Below, in pieces: positions 31,222 through 41,230 of a stretch of DNA of 64,000 nucleotides. Each line of letters opens with the position of its first letter. Positions within the stretch are counted from its first letter, which is position 1. Under the pieces are notes generated by a model that was not told the origin of the DNA, did no database searches, and saw only the letters and a program-made list of their open reading frames with translations. The translations under genes and the position numbers were made by a program. Location of the stretch: contig NZ_CP075169.1 of the NCBI RefSeq assembly GCF_016865525.2, positions 496,337-560,336 on the forward strand, written 5' to 3'. Origin of the DNA: Sodalis ligni. Lineage in GTDB: Bacteria > Pseudomonadota > Gammaproteobacteria > Enterobacterales > Enterobacteriaceae.

Positions 31222-31794
31222 ATGCTGAAACAAAAACTGGCGACCGCCGCATTATTTTTTTCTCTCGCCGCTTTGTCCTCCTCTGCGCTGGCTGCGCAGA
31301 AAGAGACTCATGTACTGCTCACCACTTCTGCAGGGAAAATTGAGCTGGCTCTTGACAGCCAAAAAGCGCCGGTCTCGGTTGGGAATTTTCTCGAATATGT
31401 GAAGAGCGGGTTTTATGACAATACTATTTTCCATAGGGTCATCCCCGGCTTTATGCTGCAGGGGGGCGGCTTCAATAAAGATATGACGCAAAAGCCGACT
31501 CAGGCGCCGATCAAAAACGAAGCCGATAACGGTTTGCGCAATTTACGCGGCACCGTGGCCATGGCCCGTACCGCCGATAAAGACAGCGCCACCAGTCAAT
31601 TCTTTATCAATATTGCCGATAACGCTTTTCTCGATCACGGGCAACGTGATTTCGGTTATGCGGTGTTTGGCAAAGTGATCAAAGGCATGGATGTCGCCGA
31701 CAAAATTGCCCAGGCACCCACTAAAAATATCGGGCCTTATCAGAACGTTCCGACGAAACCTATCATTATCCTGTCCGCCAAGATTCTGCCCTAA
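31222..31794 (+). CDS. ppiA: Periplasmic peptidyl-prolyl isomerase PpiA (cyclophilin)
   Basis: 190 residues. A signal peptide with cleavage after ALA ([19 protein letters not shown]) is followed by a cyclophilin domain with active-site residues in [26 protein letters not shown] and [15 protein letters not shown]. It catalyses proline isomerisation during folding of periplasmic proteins. Divergent from tsgA. An ERIC element follows it. Confidence 0.96.
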   Translation: MLKQKLATAALFFSLAALSSSALAAQKETHVLLTTSAGKIELALDSQKAPVSVGNFLEYVKSGFYDNTIFHRVIPGFMLQGGGFNKDMTQKPTQAPIKNEADNGLRNLRGTVAMARTADKDSATSQFFINIADNAFLDHGQRDFGYAVFGKVIKGMDVADKIAQAPTKNIGPYQNVPTKPIIILSAKILP

Positions 31795-31889
31795 CGTCCT
31801 TCGTCACGCCAGGGGGGAACGGTCGCTACGGCCTTTTCCCCCTCATGCCCCTATCCCGTCCCCCTTCAGGCGAATCCGCCATTGCCGGT

Positions 31890-32091
31890 TATACCCGTCA
31901 TACTTCAAGTTGCAGGTACGTTGGCAATACTCGGCCCCTCCATGGGCCTCGCCCCTTCGGGGCCGCTGCAAGCAGCGTTCAAATCTGCTCCTGGCAGATT
32001 TGTCCTCGCTCGCCCCAGTCACTTACTCGAGTAAGCTCCTGGGGATTCGCGGCGTCGTCGTCTTCCTGCAGCTCGAATTATTTAGGGTATA
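31890..32091 (-). repeat. ERIC element with an internal insertion (202 bp)
   Basis: The ends TATACCCGTCATACTTCAAG and AATTATTTAGGGTATA and the core GTAAGCTCCTGGGGATTC are those of the enterobacterial repetitive intergenic consensus, here in minus orientation. The element is 202 bp, against 127 bp for the standard form. About 75 extra bases, roughly 31926-32000, are rich in short inverted repeats (GGCCCC and GGGGCC, AAATCTGC and GCAGATTT). It fills the ppiA-yhfG gap. Confidence 0.88.
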
Positions 32092-32135
32092 TACTTTAGG
32101 TAATTAACCGGGCCGATCGTTAACAGGGCTTCCCC

Positions 32136-32303
32136 ATGAAAAAAATGACCGACAAGCAAAAAGCGCGATTATATCAGCAACGCCGTAATGAAAATTATAG
32201 AGAAAGCCAAAGGCTTCAAGGTTTTTCCGCCGAGCTGATCACCTTGACGCCACAAGAGGCGTTACGGCGAATCGACGAGCTCAGGAGCCATTATGAACGA
32301 TAA
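32136..32303 (+). CDS. yhfG: YhfG, antitoxin-like partner of Fic
   Basis: 55 residues, the same length as E. coli YhfG. It begins [20 protein letters not shown] and ends with [15 protein letters not shown]. Small YhfG/FicA proteins bind and inhibit the Fic AMP-transferase by blocking its ATP site. It overlaps fic by 11 bases, the tight coupling expected for a toxin-antitoxin pair. Confidence 0.92.
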   Translation: MKKMTDKQKARLYQQRRNENYRESQRLQGFSAELITLTPQEALRRIDELRSHYER

Positions 32304-32895
32304 ATTCGGCGATGACCGCGATCCCTATTTTTACCCCGGCATCAAGGTGCTGCGCAATAAACTGAATATCCATGAGGCCGCCGGGCTGCTGGAGGCCGAA
32401 CTGGCCTTGACGTCCCTTCGGGCCGCAACCCTTGAGCTGGGTACCGCCAAATTGGGACTACCGTGGCTGTGCGCCATTCACCATACCTTATTTCAGGATG
32501 TATACGATTGGGCCGGACAACTGCGGACGGTGGATATCTATCAAGACGATACGCGCTATTGCCACTTTGATTATCTTGAAAAAGAGGGCAACGCCGTGAT
32601 GCAGCAGCTGGAGGATGAAAATTACCTGCAAGGCCTGTCCAAGGAGGAAATATGCCCTCGTCTGGCTCAATATTATGCGGATATCAATATGCTGCACCCG
32701 TTTCGCGAAGGCAACGGCCGTGCGCAGCGGATATTTTTCGAGCAGTTGATGGTGCACGCCGGCTACGATCCCCGTTGGCGATCCGTTGAACGGGACGAAT
32801 GGCTGGCCGCCAATCGGGCCGGCGCGGTTGGCGAGCTGGAACCGCTCACCGCCCTGTTCATGCGGGTGGTGAATGAGCCGGGAGAAACGGAGTAG
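32293..32895 (+). CDS. fic: Fic-domain protein adenylyltransferase
   Basis: 200 residues. The full catalytic motif HPFREGNGR is at residues 135-143, followed by AQR, so it should be active. The flap region lies around 80-95. It transfers AMP from ATP to target proteins and is held inactive by YhfG, encoded just upstream. Next to pabA in E. coli; here about 6 kb of accessory genes come between. Confidence 0.95.
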   Translation: MNDKFGDDRDPYFYPGIKVLRNKLNIHEAAGLLEAELALTSLRAATLELGTAKLGLPWLCAIHHTLFQDVYDWAGQLRTVDIYQDDTRYCHFDYLEKEGNAVMQQLEDENYLQGLSKEEICPRLAQYYADINMLHPFREGNGRAQRIFFEQLMVHAGYDPRWRSVERDEWLAANRAGAVGELEPLTALFMRVVNEPGETE

Positions 32896-32919
32896 CCGCG
32901 GCCGGCCCGCTGCATGACG

Positions 32920-33309
32920 CTACCCCTCAGAGGACGGCGACGCTTTGATGCTGTCGACCCGGTCCGGATAAAATGCGACATGGTTTTTGATTGCCGCCAC
33001 CGCGTCGTAAGGGTTTTCATAAGACCAGACGGCGTTAACCGATCGCAGGCCGCCGGGAGTAATGCTGTAATAAGAGCAATCTCCTTTGTAAGGGCAATAC
33101 GTGTGGTGTTCGGTGCGCGTCAACAGGGACATATCGATGTCTTCACGGGGGATATAATACACCGGCGGATAATCCGCCTCCCGCAGCGTCAGCGCCTGCC
33201 GCGTATCGGCGATGGTTTTGCCGGCAACGGCCACCACAATATGCGAAGGGTTGGCCTCAACGGTAATGGGATGATCGGGGCCGGGAATCTTAACGGGCTT
33301 GGTAGTCAT
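32920..33309 (-). CDS. DUF427 domain protein
   Basis: 129 residues. The core VYYIPREDIDMSLLTRTEHH, then TYCPYKGDCSYYSI and NAVWSYENPYDAV, is the DUF427 signature. These proteins are small, cytoplasmic and of unknown biochemical role. It marks the left edge of the accessory block between fic and pabA. There is a good GGAG-like site before the ATG. Confidence 0.85.
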   Translation of the reverse strand: MTTKPVKIPGPDHPITVEANPSHIVVAVAGKTIADTRQALTLREADYPPVYYIPREDIDMSLLTRTEHHTYCPYKGDCSYYSITPGGLRSVNAVWSYENPYDAVAAIKNHVAFYPDRVDSIKASPSSEG

Positions 33310-33446
33310 GGGACTCTCCTCTGCAAGACTGCATGTTATTGACCCCCATGGGCCTGAAAAACGAGTATGGAGTCGTTATTTCAGGGAGTCAATTTCATTA
33401 CCGCTGTACGTATTTTAATTCAGCCGTTCCCGCAGGACCGCCTTGC

Positions 33447-33782
33447 CTAGATAAGCGAATTACGGCTTTCAGCCCAGGTCAGCAGCGCATCCAGCGCCGG
33501 ACACAACGCTTGGCCCCAAGGCGTCAAACGATAGTCTACCTTGGGCGGGACCTGCTTATAGTCGGTGCGTATCACAATCCCGTCGGCTTCCAGCTGACGC
33601 AATTGCTGGGCCAGCATCTTTTGCGAAATATCGGGGATCAGTTTTTCCAGGTCGGAGTAGCGTCGCACCTGCCCGCCGAACAAATGGAAAAGGATAACCA
33701 GTTTCCAGCGGCCTTCCAGCAGGCGAAGCACCGATTCTACGCCGCTGGCGGCGGTCAGGGCGGTATAGGTTTTGTTGGTCAT
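33447..33782 (-). CDS. HxlR-family winged-helix regulator
   Basis: 111 residues with the HxlR pattern: LLEGRWKLVILFHLFGGQVR, SDLEKLIPDISQKMLAQQLR, then RTDYKQVPPKVDYRLTPWGQ. There is no cysteine in the N-terminal region, so thiol sensing as in the redox-sensing members is unlikely. It is divergent from the NTF2-like/dehydrogenase pair with 96 bases between. HxlR regulators often control an adjacent oxidoreductase, which fits here by context. Confidence 0.88.
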   Translation of the reverse strand: MTNKTYTALTAASGVESVLRLLEGRWKLVILFHLFGGQVRRYSDLEKLIPDISQKMLAQQLRQLEADGIVIRTDYKQVPPKVDYRLTPWGQALCPALDALLTWAESRNSLI

Positions 33783-33878
33783 GGGCGCCTTTTTTGAACT
33801 TACTTTTTCGTGCGTACTTCCTAAAAAGAGAGCTTAAGGGGAAAATCCGGTAAAGGCAACCACCCGAACGGAGCAATC

Positions 33879-34208
33879 ATGACAATCCTCTTACCTGAAC
33901 CCATTGCCGGCTATTTCGCCGCGGACAATCAATTTACCCCCCAAAGCCTGGAACGTTTTTTTATGCCGGACGCCATCGTACGTGATGAGGGCAAGAGCTA
34001 TCGCGGCCTGACGGCCATCACCGAATGGCGGCGTGCGGCCAAAGGAAAATATCAGTACACCGTCGAGCCGCTGCATTTCACGCAGCAGGACCAGGTAATC
34101 AGCCTGGTGGCCCGGGTAGCCGGTAATTTTCCCGGCAGCCCGGTTGAATTGACCTACACCTTCGGCCTCAGCGACGGGAAAATCGCCAATCTGGAGATTC
34201 GCCTATGA
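33879..34208 (+). CDS. SnoaL/NTF2-like small protein
   Basis: 109 residues with the NTF2-like pattern: [20 protein letters not shown], then [20 protein letters not shown] and a C-terminal beta-rich part. These act as small hydrolases, isomerases or binding partners. It overlaps the next gene by ATGA, so it should be translated together with that dehydrogenase and may share its substrate pathway. Substrate unknown. Confidence 0.8.
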   Translation: MTILLPEPIAGYFAADNQFTPQSLERFFMPDAIVRDEGKSYRGLTAITEWRRAAKGKYQYTVEPLHFTQQDQVISLVARVAGNFPGSPVELTYTFGLSDGKIANLEIRL

Positions 34209-34987
34209 TGGCTGAGACTGAATTTTCCGGCCGCCGCGTGCTGGTCACCGGCGGCACCAAAGGCATCGGCAAGGCCGTGGCCGCCCGCCTGCTTGCCGCG
34301 GGAGCCAGGGTGCTGATAACCGCGAGAAACCGGCCCGACCCAGTGCCGGAAGGCCAATGGTTCGTGGCGGCGGATATCGCTACACCGGAAGGATGCGCCG
34401 CCATAGCGGACGCCGTAACGGCCACGCTGGGCGGTATCGATATTGCGGTCCATGTGGCGGGGGGATCGTCGTCCCCCGGCGGCGGTTTCGCCTCCCTTGG
34501 GGAGAAAGAGTGGGCGGCGGAACTCAATCTCAACCTGATGCCGGCGGTGCGCCTGGATCGCGCCTTGCTTCCCGCCATGCTGGCCCAAGGATCCGGCGTT
34601 ATCATCCATGTCACCTCCATCCAGCGGCAACTGCCGCTGCCTGATTCCACCACCGCCTATGCCGCCGCCAAAGCTGCCCTCAGCACTTACAGTAAAAGCC
34701 TGTCGAAGGAGGTCGGCCCGCGGGGCGTTCGCGTGGTGCGGGTGTCGCCGGGCTGGGTGGAAACGGAGGCGGCCGCCGGCATGCTGCGGGGGATCGCCGG
34801 GCGGGAAGGCACGGATCTCGACGGCGCCCGCCGGATCCTGATGGATTCCCTGGGGGGTATCCCCCTGGGCCGCCCGGCCCGGCCCGACGAGGTAGCCGAA
34901 CTGGTGGCCTTTCTCGCGTCCGGACGCGCTTCGGCGATTACCGGCACCGAATACGTCATCGACGGCGGCACCGTGCCGACGGCGTGA
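34205..34987 (+). CDS. Short-chain dehydrogenase/reductase (first of three)
   Basis: 260 residues. Cofactor motif [13 protein letters not shown] near residue 13, catalytic S and YxxxK in HVTSIQRQ and [11 protein letters not shown]. The usual NNAG is replaced by HVAGG. The C-terminal [10 protein letters not shown] is typical of classical SDRs. Coupled to the NTF2-like gene by a four-base overlap. Substrate unknown; the Thr/Lys after the first glycines do not decide between NAD and NADP. Confidence 0.88.
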   Translation: MMAETEFSGRRVLVTGGTKGIGKAVAARLLAAGARVLITARNRPDPVPEGQWFVAADIATPEGCAAIADAVTATLGGIDIAVHVAGGSSSPGGGFASLGEKEWAAELNLNLMPAVRLDRALLPAMLAQGSGVIIHVTSIQRQLPLPDSTTAYAAAKAALSTYSKSLSKEVGPRGVRVVRVSPGWVETEAAAGMLRGIAGREGTDLDGARRILMDSLGGIPLGRPARPDEVAELVAFLASGRASAITGTEYVIDGGTVPTA

Positions 34988-34997
34988 TATTCCCCGT

Positions 34998-35738
34998 TTA
35001 AGCGGTATAGCCGCCGTCGATGGTGAGCAGCGAGCCGGTAATGAAGCCCGCTTGCGGACCGGCAAGATAGGCCACCAGACTGGCAACCTCCCAATCCTTG
35101 CCCATGCGCCCCAGCGCCATCATGGGGCGCAGCATGGCGCGTTGGCTCTCGATATCGTTAATATCGGTTTCGGTGGGACCGGGTTGTACCGCATTCACCG
35201 TGATGCCCCGCGGGCCGAGATCCCGCGCGAAGCCGCGCGTCATGGCGCTCACCGCACCCTTGGTCATGGAGTAAATGGAAGCGCCGGGAAAACCGGTGTA
35301 GTCGGCCACTACGCTTCCGGTGGTGATAATGCGGCCCCCCGTCGTCATATGCTTAATGGCGGCCTGTACGGCGACAAACACCGCCCGTACGTTGACGTCC
35401 ACCATTCGGTCAAAATCCTCCAGGGCAAACTCATCCACCTTGCCGTGGATCAAAATACCGGCGTTGTTCACCAGTATATCCAAAACGCCGAACGCGCCGG
35501 CGGTTCGGGCTACTGCCCGCCGCACCGCCTCGGCATCCCCACTGTCCGCTTTGATTGCCAATACTTTGCCGCCAAGGGCCTCAACCTCGGCAACCAATGC
35601 CAGCGCCCGCTCCTCTGAAGCGGCAAAGGTGAACGCGACGGCGGCGCCGTCGGCGGCCAGCCGGCGGACTATTGCAGCGCCGATGCCGCGGGATCCCCCC
35701 GTGACCAGGGCGACTTTACCGAGCAAAATTTTCGTCAT
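34998..35738 (-). CDS. Short-chain dehydrogenase/reductase (second of three)
   Basis: 246 residues from the ATG at 35738, which has GGAG ten bases upstream; a TTG at 35762 is less likely. Cofactor motif VTGGSRGIGAAIV, NNAG at LVNNAGIL, catalytic Ser in TGSVVAD and YSMTK, and a C-terminal GSLLTIDGGYTA. It converges on the previous dehydrogenase with a 10-base gap. A motif shared with the tetR promoter lies 40 bases upstream of its start, which suggests control by that TetR. Confidence 0.9.
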   Translation of the reverse strand: MTKILLGKVALVTGGSRGIGAAIVRRLAADGAAVAFTFAASEERALALVAEVEALGGKVLAIKADSGDAEAVRRAVARTAGAFGVLDILVNNAGILIHGKVDEFALEDFDRMVDVNVRAVFVAVQAAIKHMTTGGRIITTGSVVADYTGFPGASIYSMTKGAVSAMTRGFARDLGPRGITVNAVQPGPTETDINDIESQRAMLRPMMALGRMGKDWEVASLVAYLAGPQAGFITGSLLTIDGGYTA

Positions 35739-35777
35739 GGGGTGTTTCTCCGGTAGGTTCAAATAGTTTTTCTATTC

Positions 35778-35793
35778 TGGATTAATCAGTCCA
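35778..35793. promoter_or_regulatory. Candidate TetR operator upstream of the second dehydrogenase
   Basis: TGGATTAATCAGTCCA: the palindrome GATTAATC inside a TGGA/TCCA frame. The same core followed by NGTC recurs 22 bases upstream of the tetR gene at 36417-36430. Two matching palindromes in the two promoters of a regulator-enzyme pair suggest one shared operator. Unproven. Confidence 0.5.
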
Positions 35794-35818
35794 AAACAGG
35801 GTAAAAAAAGGATGCCCG

Positions 35819-36397
35819 TTATTTCAGACTCCGCAGCGCGGTGCGCGTGATGGAGCGCAGCGCTTCCGGGTCGGCCCCTCCGCGCGCCATGACCTTCAGG
35901 GCGATAAACGTCGCATTGAGGAATAGAGCCGCTTCCTGCGGTTGCACATCGGCGGCGATCTCCCCCTGAACGATGGCTTGTTTTATCGCGGATTCGAAAA
36001 TGTGCTGCAAGGCAGCGCCGCTGGCGTCGCCAATGGCGGTAACTTCGCGGTCGCGCCGGCCGAATTCGCACAGGGCGTTTACCCCAAGGCAACCGCTTTC
36101 AGAGGAGGCGTGAGCACGCAGGGCAAAGCTCAGCAGGGCCGCCTCAATGCCGGCCAGGGGCGAGCCGCCACCCCGCAGGGCCGCCGCGATAGTGCCTATG
36201 CTCTCGAAACAATAGCGTTGCAGCGCTTCCAGAAAAAGCCGGCGTTTGTCGCCGAACGTATCGTACATGCTTTGACGGCTGATGCGCATTGCCTGCAACA
36301 GCGCCTCGGTGGAGGTGCCTTCATAGCCGTGCTCGGCAAAAACGCGGATTGCGCACGCCAGCGCTGTTTCGCGGTTAAATTCTTTAGGTCTCGCCAT
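35819..36397 (-). CDS. TetR/AcrR-family regulator
   Basis: 192 residues. N-terminal helix-turn-helix: FAEHGYEGTSTEALLQAMRI, then SRQSMYDTFGDKRRLF. The C-terminal ligand domain has a cysteine at SGCLGVNAL, resembling TetR_C_16-like members. It is transcribed in the same direction as the downstream dehydrogenase (80-base gap). Both promoters carry a GATTAATC palindrome, so autoregulation and control of the dehydrogenase are likely. Confidence 0.9.
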   Translation of the reverse strand: MARPKEFNRETALACAIRVFAEHGYEGTSTEALLQAMRISRQSMYDTFGDKRRLFLEALQRYCFESIGTIAAALRGGGSPLAGIEAALLSFALRAHASSESGCLGVNALCEFGRRDREVTAIGDASGAALQHIFESAIKQAIVQGEIAADVQPQEAALFLNATFIALKVMARGGADPEALRSITRTALRSLK

Positions 36398-36416
36398 ACT
36401 CAGCAGAGTAATGATA

Positions 36417-36430
36417 ATAGATTAATCTGT
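36417..36430. promoter_or_regulatory. Candidate TetR operator upstream of tetR
   Basis: The perfect palindrome AGATTAATCT at 36419-36428, followed by GTC as at the matching site 35778-35793. It lies about 22 bases before the tetR start, where a bound repressor would block transcription. Confidence 0.5.
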
Positions 36431-36579
36431 CAATAATCAGATTGTGATGTGGGTTTGCCGGCTAAAGTATTGAGAGTCCGATGCCGATAGCTTAGGACAA
36501 GGCAGGTGATATCACCGGCACTTTCCAACGGGCAGGATGTTTTGCCGCCACGTTTATATCAATCATATTGGGGGCTTCA

Positions 36580-37017
36580 ATGCAGGTTCCATCTTCCATA
36601 GCCGCCGCGCTGTTCAACATCGCCAATGCGGCGTCGTTCGCCAAACTTGGCGGATTCGGGATAAAGGCCTCGACGACGTCCTTCGCCGATGTTTACCAGA
36701 GTCAGCTGTTGCAGGCGGTGGATCCCAACGGCAGCGGCACCGTAACCGAGGATTCCCTCGAGCAGCAGGTTACGGCCGGCGGCGGCACTAAGGCCGAAGC
36801 CGATACGCTGTATAAGGCCATGGACGAGGATGGCGACGGCAAGGTTTCAGACCAGGAATTCAAGGACAGCATCCCGAGCCCGTTCAATACCCCGGATTTC
36901 GGCAAGGAATTCATCGCGCAGCAGATGTCGGGCGGCGGCGATGCGGCGGCAACGCCCAGCCTTGATTCCAGCCTGATTCTCGCCAATCTGGCGATGCAGG
37001 AGTCCGGCAAGGCATGA
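36580..37017 (+). CDS. EF-hand calcium-binding protein
   Basis: 145 residues from the ATG at 36580; a TTG four codons upstream is less likely. There are two EF-hand loops. The first, DPNGSGTVTEDS (near residue 48), is imperfect, with Ser at position 12. The second, DEDGDGKVSDQE (near residue 82), is fully canonical. There is no clear signal peptide, though the N-terminus MQVPSSIAAALFNIANAASF is Ala-rich and amphipathic. It is short for a secreted enzyme and may be a calcium buffer, sensor or effector-like protein. The neighbours give no direct hint. Confidence 0.75.
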   Translation: MQVPSSIAAALFNIANAASFAKLGGFGIKASTTSFADVYQSQLLQAVDPNGSGTVTEDSLEQQVTAGGGTKAEADTLYKAMDEDGDGKVSDQEFKDSIPSPFNTPDFGKEFIAQQMSGGGDAAATPSLDSSLILANLAMQESGKA

Positions 37018-37203
37018 ATTGACGGCAATGTCCTCCGCCGTCTCCCGAGCTGGAAAGCCTGCTGGCGTTATTCGCGAACTTTATTCACGAATGAAGCGAA
37101 TGGAATGGCACTACCGGGACATTTGGGAAAGGCCAATACTGAATCCGTAAACCATACAGCAGACGGGGAGCACTCCCCGTCTCTTAACCTTAAGGATTCA
37201 AGC

Positions 37204-37971
37204 ATGTCTAAACCACTTAGCAACAAACTCGCCCTGGTCACGGGTTCTTCCCGTGGTATCGGCGCCGCGGTGGCGGCCCGTCTGGCGGCCGACGGTGCAT
37301 CGGTCATCATTACCTATGCCGCCGGCCGGGAACGCGCCGAGGCGGTGGTTAATGAAATCCGCGCCGCCGGCGGCGAAGCGGAAGCGGTTGGCGCCGATCT
37401 CGGCGACCCTAAGGGAATAGCTACCCTCATTGCCGCCATCGATGGCGCTTTCAGCGGTAAATTCAACGGCCGTCTTGATATCCTGGTGAATAACGCCGGC
37501 ACGGTGGAGTACGGCCCGTTTCTCGAAACGTCCGACCAAAGCTACGACAATCATTTCAATTTGAATGTCCGTGCGCCCATGGCCTTGGCCAAAGATGCCG
37601 GCAGGCGCATGGCGAAAACGGGCTGGGGACGCATCATCAACATCAGCTCGGCGTTTGGCGAAGCCGCGCCGCTGCCCGGCGTGACCCTCTATATCGCCAC
37701 CAAGTTCGCCCTGTCCGGTTTTACCAAAGGTCTTTCCCGTGAGCTCGGTCCATTGGGCATTACGGTTAACGGCGTCCAGCCCGGTCCCATCGACACCGAG
37801 CTGAGTCCGAACCCCGGCACGCCGGAATATGACGCCATGGTCAAGCTCACAAGCGTCGGCCGTTTCGGCAAGGTGAAAGAGATAGCCGCCGCCGTCGCTT
37901 ATCTGGCTCACCCGGACGCCTCTTATACCAACGGCGAAAACCTTACCGTCGATGGCGGCTGGAACGCCTAG
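37204..37971 (+). CDS. Short-chain dehydrogenase/reductase (third of three)
   Basis: 255 residues from the ATG at 37204; an in-frame extension to 37105 lacks a binding site. Cofactor motif VTGSSRGIGAAVA, NNAG at LVNNAGTV, Ser in NISSAFG, and YIATK with Lys. The C-terminus GENLTVDGGWNA is classic. Not coupled to the EF-hand gene upstream (186 bases). Its end overlaps the convergent LysR gene by four bases. Confidence 0.9.
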   Translation: MSKPLSNKLALVTGSSRGIGAAVAARLAADGASVIITYAAGRERAEAVVNEIRAAGGEAEAVGADLGDPKGIATLIAAIDGAFSGKFNGRLDILVNNAGTVEYGPFLETSDQSYDNHFNLNVRAPMALAKDAGRRMAKTGWGRIINISSAFGEAAPLPGVTLYIATKFALSGFTKGLSRELGPLGITVNGVQPGPIDTELSPNPGTPEYDAMVKLTSVGRFGKVKEIAAAVAYLAHPDASYTNGENLTVDGGWNA

Positions 37972-38867
37972 GATGCCGTATCCTTTTCACGAAATTGTTC
38001 CACCAGAAAATCCACGAACAGCCGGGCACGGATCGGCAGTTGGCGGCCAAAGGGATGCAGCGCGTGGATAGGGGATACCAGCATGGGAAACCCGGGCAGG
38101 ACGTGGATCAACGTTCCGGCCGCGATGTCGTCGGCGACCGCGAACCGGGGGATTTGAATAATCCCCATCCCCTCGACGGCGGCCTGGCGAAGCGTGGCGC
38201 CGTCGCTGGTATCGAGAGGGCCGTCGGGGATGATGGAGGCGCCGCCGGCAAACGCGTAGGGGAAGGGACGTCCCGCAATAAGGAAACGCAGGCAGTCGTG
38301 ATGTTGCAGATCGTCAAGGGTAAGGGGAGCGCCGCGGCGCTTCAGGTATGCCGGCGACGCAGCCAAAATATGATCGGTATAACCCAGTAAGCGGGCATTC
38401 AGCCCGGAATCCGGCAGGGCGCCGATACGCAAGGCGAGATCAAATCCTTCCCGGATGATATCGACGTTTCGATCGGTTACGTCGAGATCGAATTTAAGGC
38501 GTGGATAGAGAAGGACAAATTTCGCCACCCACCGCGCCATCAGCACGCGTCCCACCAAAACCGGCACGCTGATGCGGATAAGGCCCTGCGGTGTCTCGTT
38601 GGACTGAACATGATTTTCCGCTTCTTCCATTGCCTGCAGCAAAGGCGCCACCCGTTCATAATAATCCGTGCCTTCCACCGTCAGCCTCAGTGTCCGGGTT
38701 GACCGTTGAAATAGCCTCACCCCCAGGCGCTCTTCGAGACGGGCCACGCTTTTGGAGACGGCCGAGGGACTGGCCCCGATAATACGTCCCGCGCTGGCAA
38801 AGGAGCCGTTTTGAACCGTGCGGACAAAGGCGACAAGTCCGGTGGTCTTTTCCATGATGGTGGTCAT
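37968..38867 (-). CDS. LysR-family regulator
   Basis: 299 residues. N-terminal helix-turn-helix: GSFASAGRIIGASPSAVSKS, then VARLEERLGVRLFQR, followed by a ligand domain (GLIRISVPVLVGRVLMARWV). It is similar in build to AaeR/YafC-type members that control dehydrogenases or efflux genes. An ATG at codon 5 (MEKTTG) is an alternative start. Convergent with the third dehydrogenase; upstream lies the pabA gap with AATTAAGTCAATT near 38886. Confidence 0.9.
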   Translation of the reverse strand: MTTIMEKTTGLVAFVRTVQNGSFASAGRIIGASPSAVSKSVARLEERLGVRLFQRSTRTLRLTVEGTDYYERVAPLLQAMEEAENHVQSNETPQGLIRISVPVLVGRVLMARWVAKFVLLYPRLKFDLDVTDRNVDIIREGFDLALRIGALPDSGLNARLLGYTDHILAASPAYLKRRGAPLTLDDLQHHDCLRFLIAGRPFPYAFAGGASIIPDGPLDTSDGATLRQAAVEGMGIIQIPRFAVADDIAAGTLIHVLPGFPMLVSPIHALHPFGRQLPIRARLFVDFLVEQFREKDTAS

Positions 38868-39058
38868 TCAGGAACTTTGCTCACTAATTAAGTCAATTAT
38901 GAGCAATATACGGCCTTTTATTCCGCTATTCCATTATTTGACTTCAGATATCCGATTCCTGACCTCTGGTTTTGACCTTTTGTCCCAGAATAGGTACGCG
39001 CGCCGCGCCAAGGCTCGATTTGCCTCACGCTAAAGCCGGTGAATCCCCCCGCCCGATG

Positions 39059-39089
39059 TTCGACAGCGGGATATGGAGCACGTTATACT
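39059..39089 (+). promoter_or_regulatory. pabA: Possible sigma-70 promoter for pabA
   Basis: TTCGAC (39059-39064) and TATACT (39084-39089), 19 bases apart, about 85 bases before the pabA ATG. The fit is fair and the spacing slightly long. The rest of the 308-base gap (38868-39175) holds no gene. Confidence 0.35.
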
Positions 39090-39175
39090 TGGCTGAAATC
39101 CCGATGCGTGGGACAAGCTGACCCATTTCTTCATTTTCCTGCCTGAACAACCGGTAAAAATAGGCCACTCTTACC

Positions 39176-39751
39176 ATGTTGCTGATCATCGATAACTATG
39201 ATTCCTTTACCTATAACCTGTACCAATATTTCTGCGAACTGGGCGCACATGTAGAGGTTAAACGCCACGATGAGGTGCAACTGGACGATATCGACCGTAT
39301 GGCGCCCGAGAGGCTGGTGATTTCTCCCGGCCCCGGTACCCCTGACGAGTCAGGCATCTCCATGGCGGCCATTGCGCATTTTGCCGGCAAGATACCGGTT
39401 TTGGGGGTTTGCCTCGGCCACCAGGCCATAGCGCAGGTATTCGGTGCCCGCGTTGTGCGGGCAAAGCAGGTTATGCACGGTAAGACCTCACCTATCGTCC
39501 ATGACGGCCGGGGGGTTTTCGCCGGGTTGCCCGCGGATTTGACCATGACCCGCTACCATTCGCTGGTGGTGGAGACCGCCGGTTTGCCGCCCTGCCTGGA
39601 GGTTTCCGCCTGGAGCCTGCAAGAAGGCGTTCACGATGAAATCATGGGCATCCGTCATCGTACCTTGCCCCTTGAAGGTGTACAGTTTCATCCTGAGAGC
39701 ATTCTCAGCGAACAGGGACATCGGTTGCTGGCGAATTTCCTGGCGATGTAA
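39176..39751 (+). CDS. pabA: Aminodeoxychorismate synthase glutaminase subunit
   Basis: 191 residues. Class I glutaminase triad: Cys in [11 protein letters not shown], and His and Glu in [10 protein letters not shown]. The oxyanion segment [13 protein letters not shown] is present. It supplies ammonia to PabB for 4-amino-4-deoxychorismate, the precursor of folate. Followed by argD after 161 bases, as in E. coli. Confidence 0.96.
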   Translation: MLLIIDNYDSFTYNLYQYFCELGAHVEVKRHDEVQLDDIDRMAPERLVISPGPGTPDESGISMAAIAHFAGKIPVLGVCLGHQAIAQVFGARVVRAKQVMHGKTSPIVHDGRGVFAGLPADLTMTRYHSLVVETAGLPPCLEVSAWSLQEGVHDEIMGIRHRTLPLEGVQFHPESILSEQGHRLLANFLAM

Positions 39752-39900
39752 GCCGATGGCCCGCCGCGAATGCTTCAACCGGCCCGGCGTCGGTAGCGGA
39801 TATAATTTTTTGCCGTTGAACGGCGATAAAAGATTGCATTGAAGTGATTTTTTATTCATATTTTATGATTATAATTTCATTTATCTTTTGCGGCGGATAG

Positions 39901-41133
<1,233 letters not shown>

Positions 41134-41230
41134 GCTCACTGAAAAAGAGCCTGGCGCGGACGGGTCACTTATCAAACCGCCTTTCTCGACCGGGCACTTT
41201 GCCAGCACGCTCAGCCGCCATTATCGGCGG

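Noticed and set aside
33783..33878. Possible HxlR operator between the regulator and the NTF2-like gene
   Set aside because: Only loose ACTTACTT/GTACTTCC similarity, no clear dyad symmetry.
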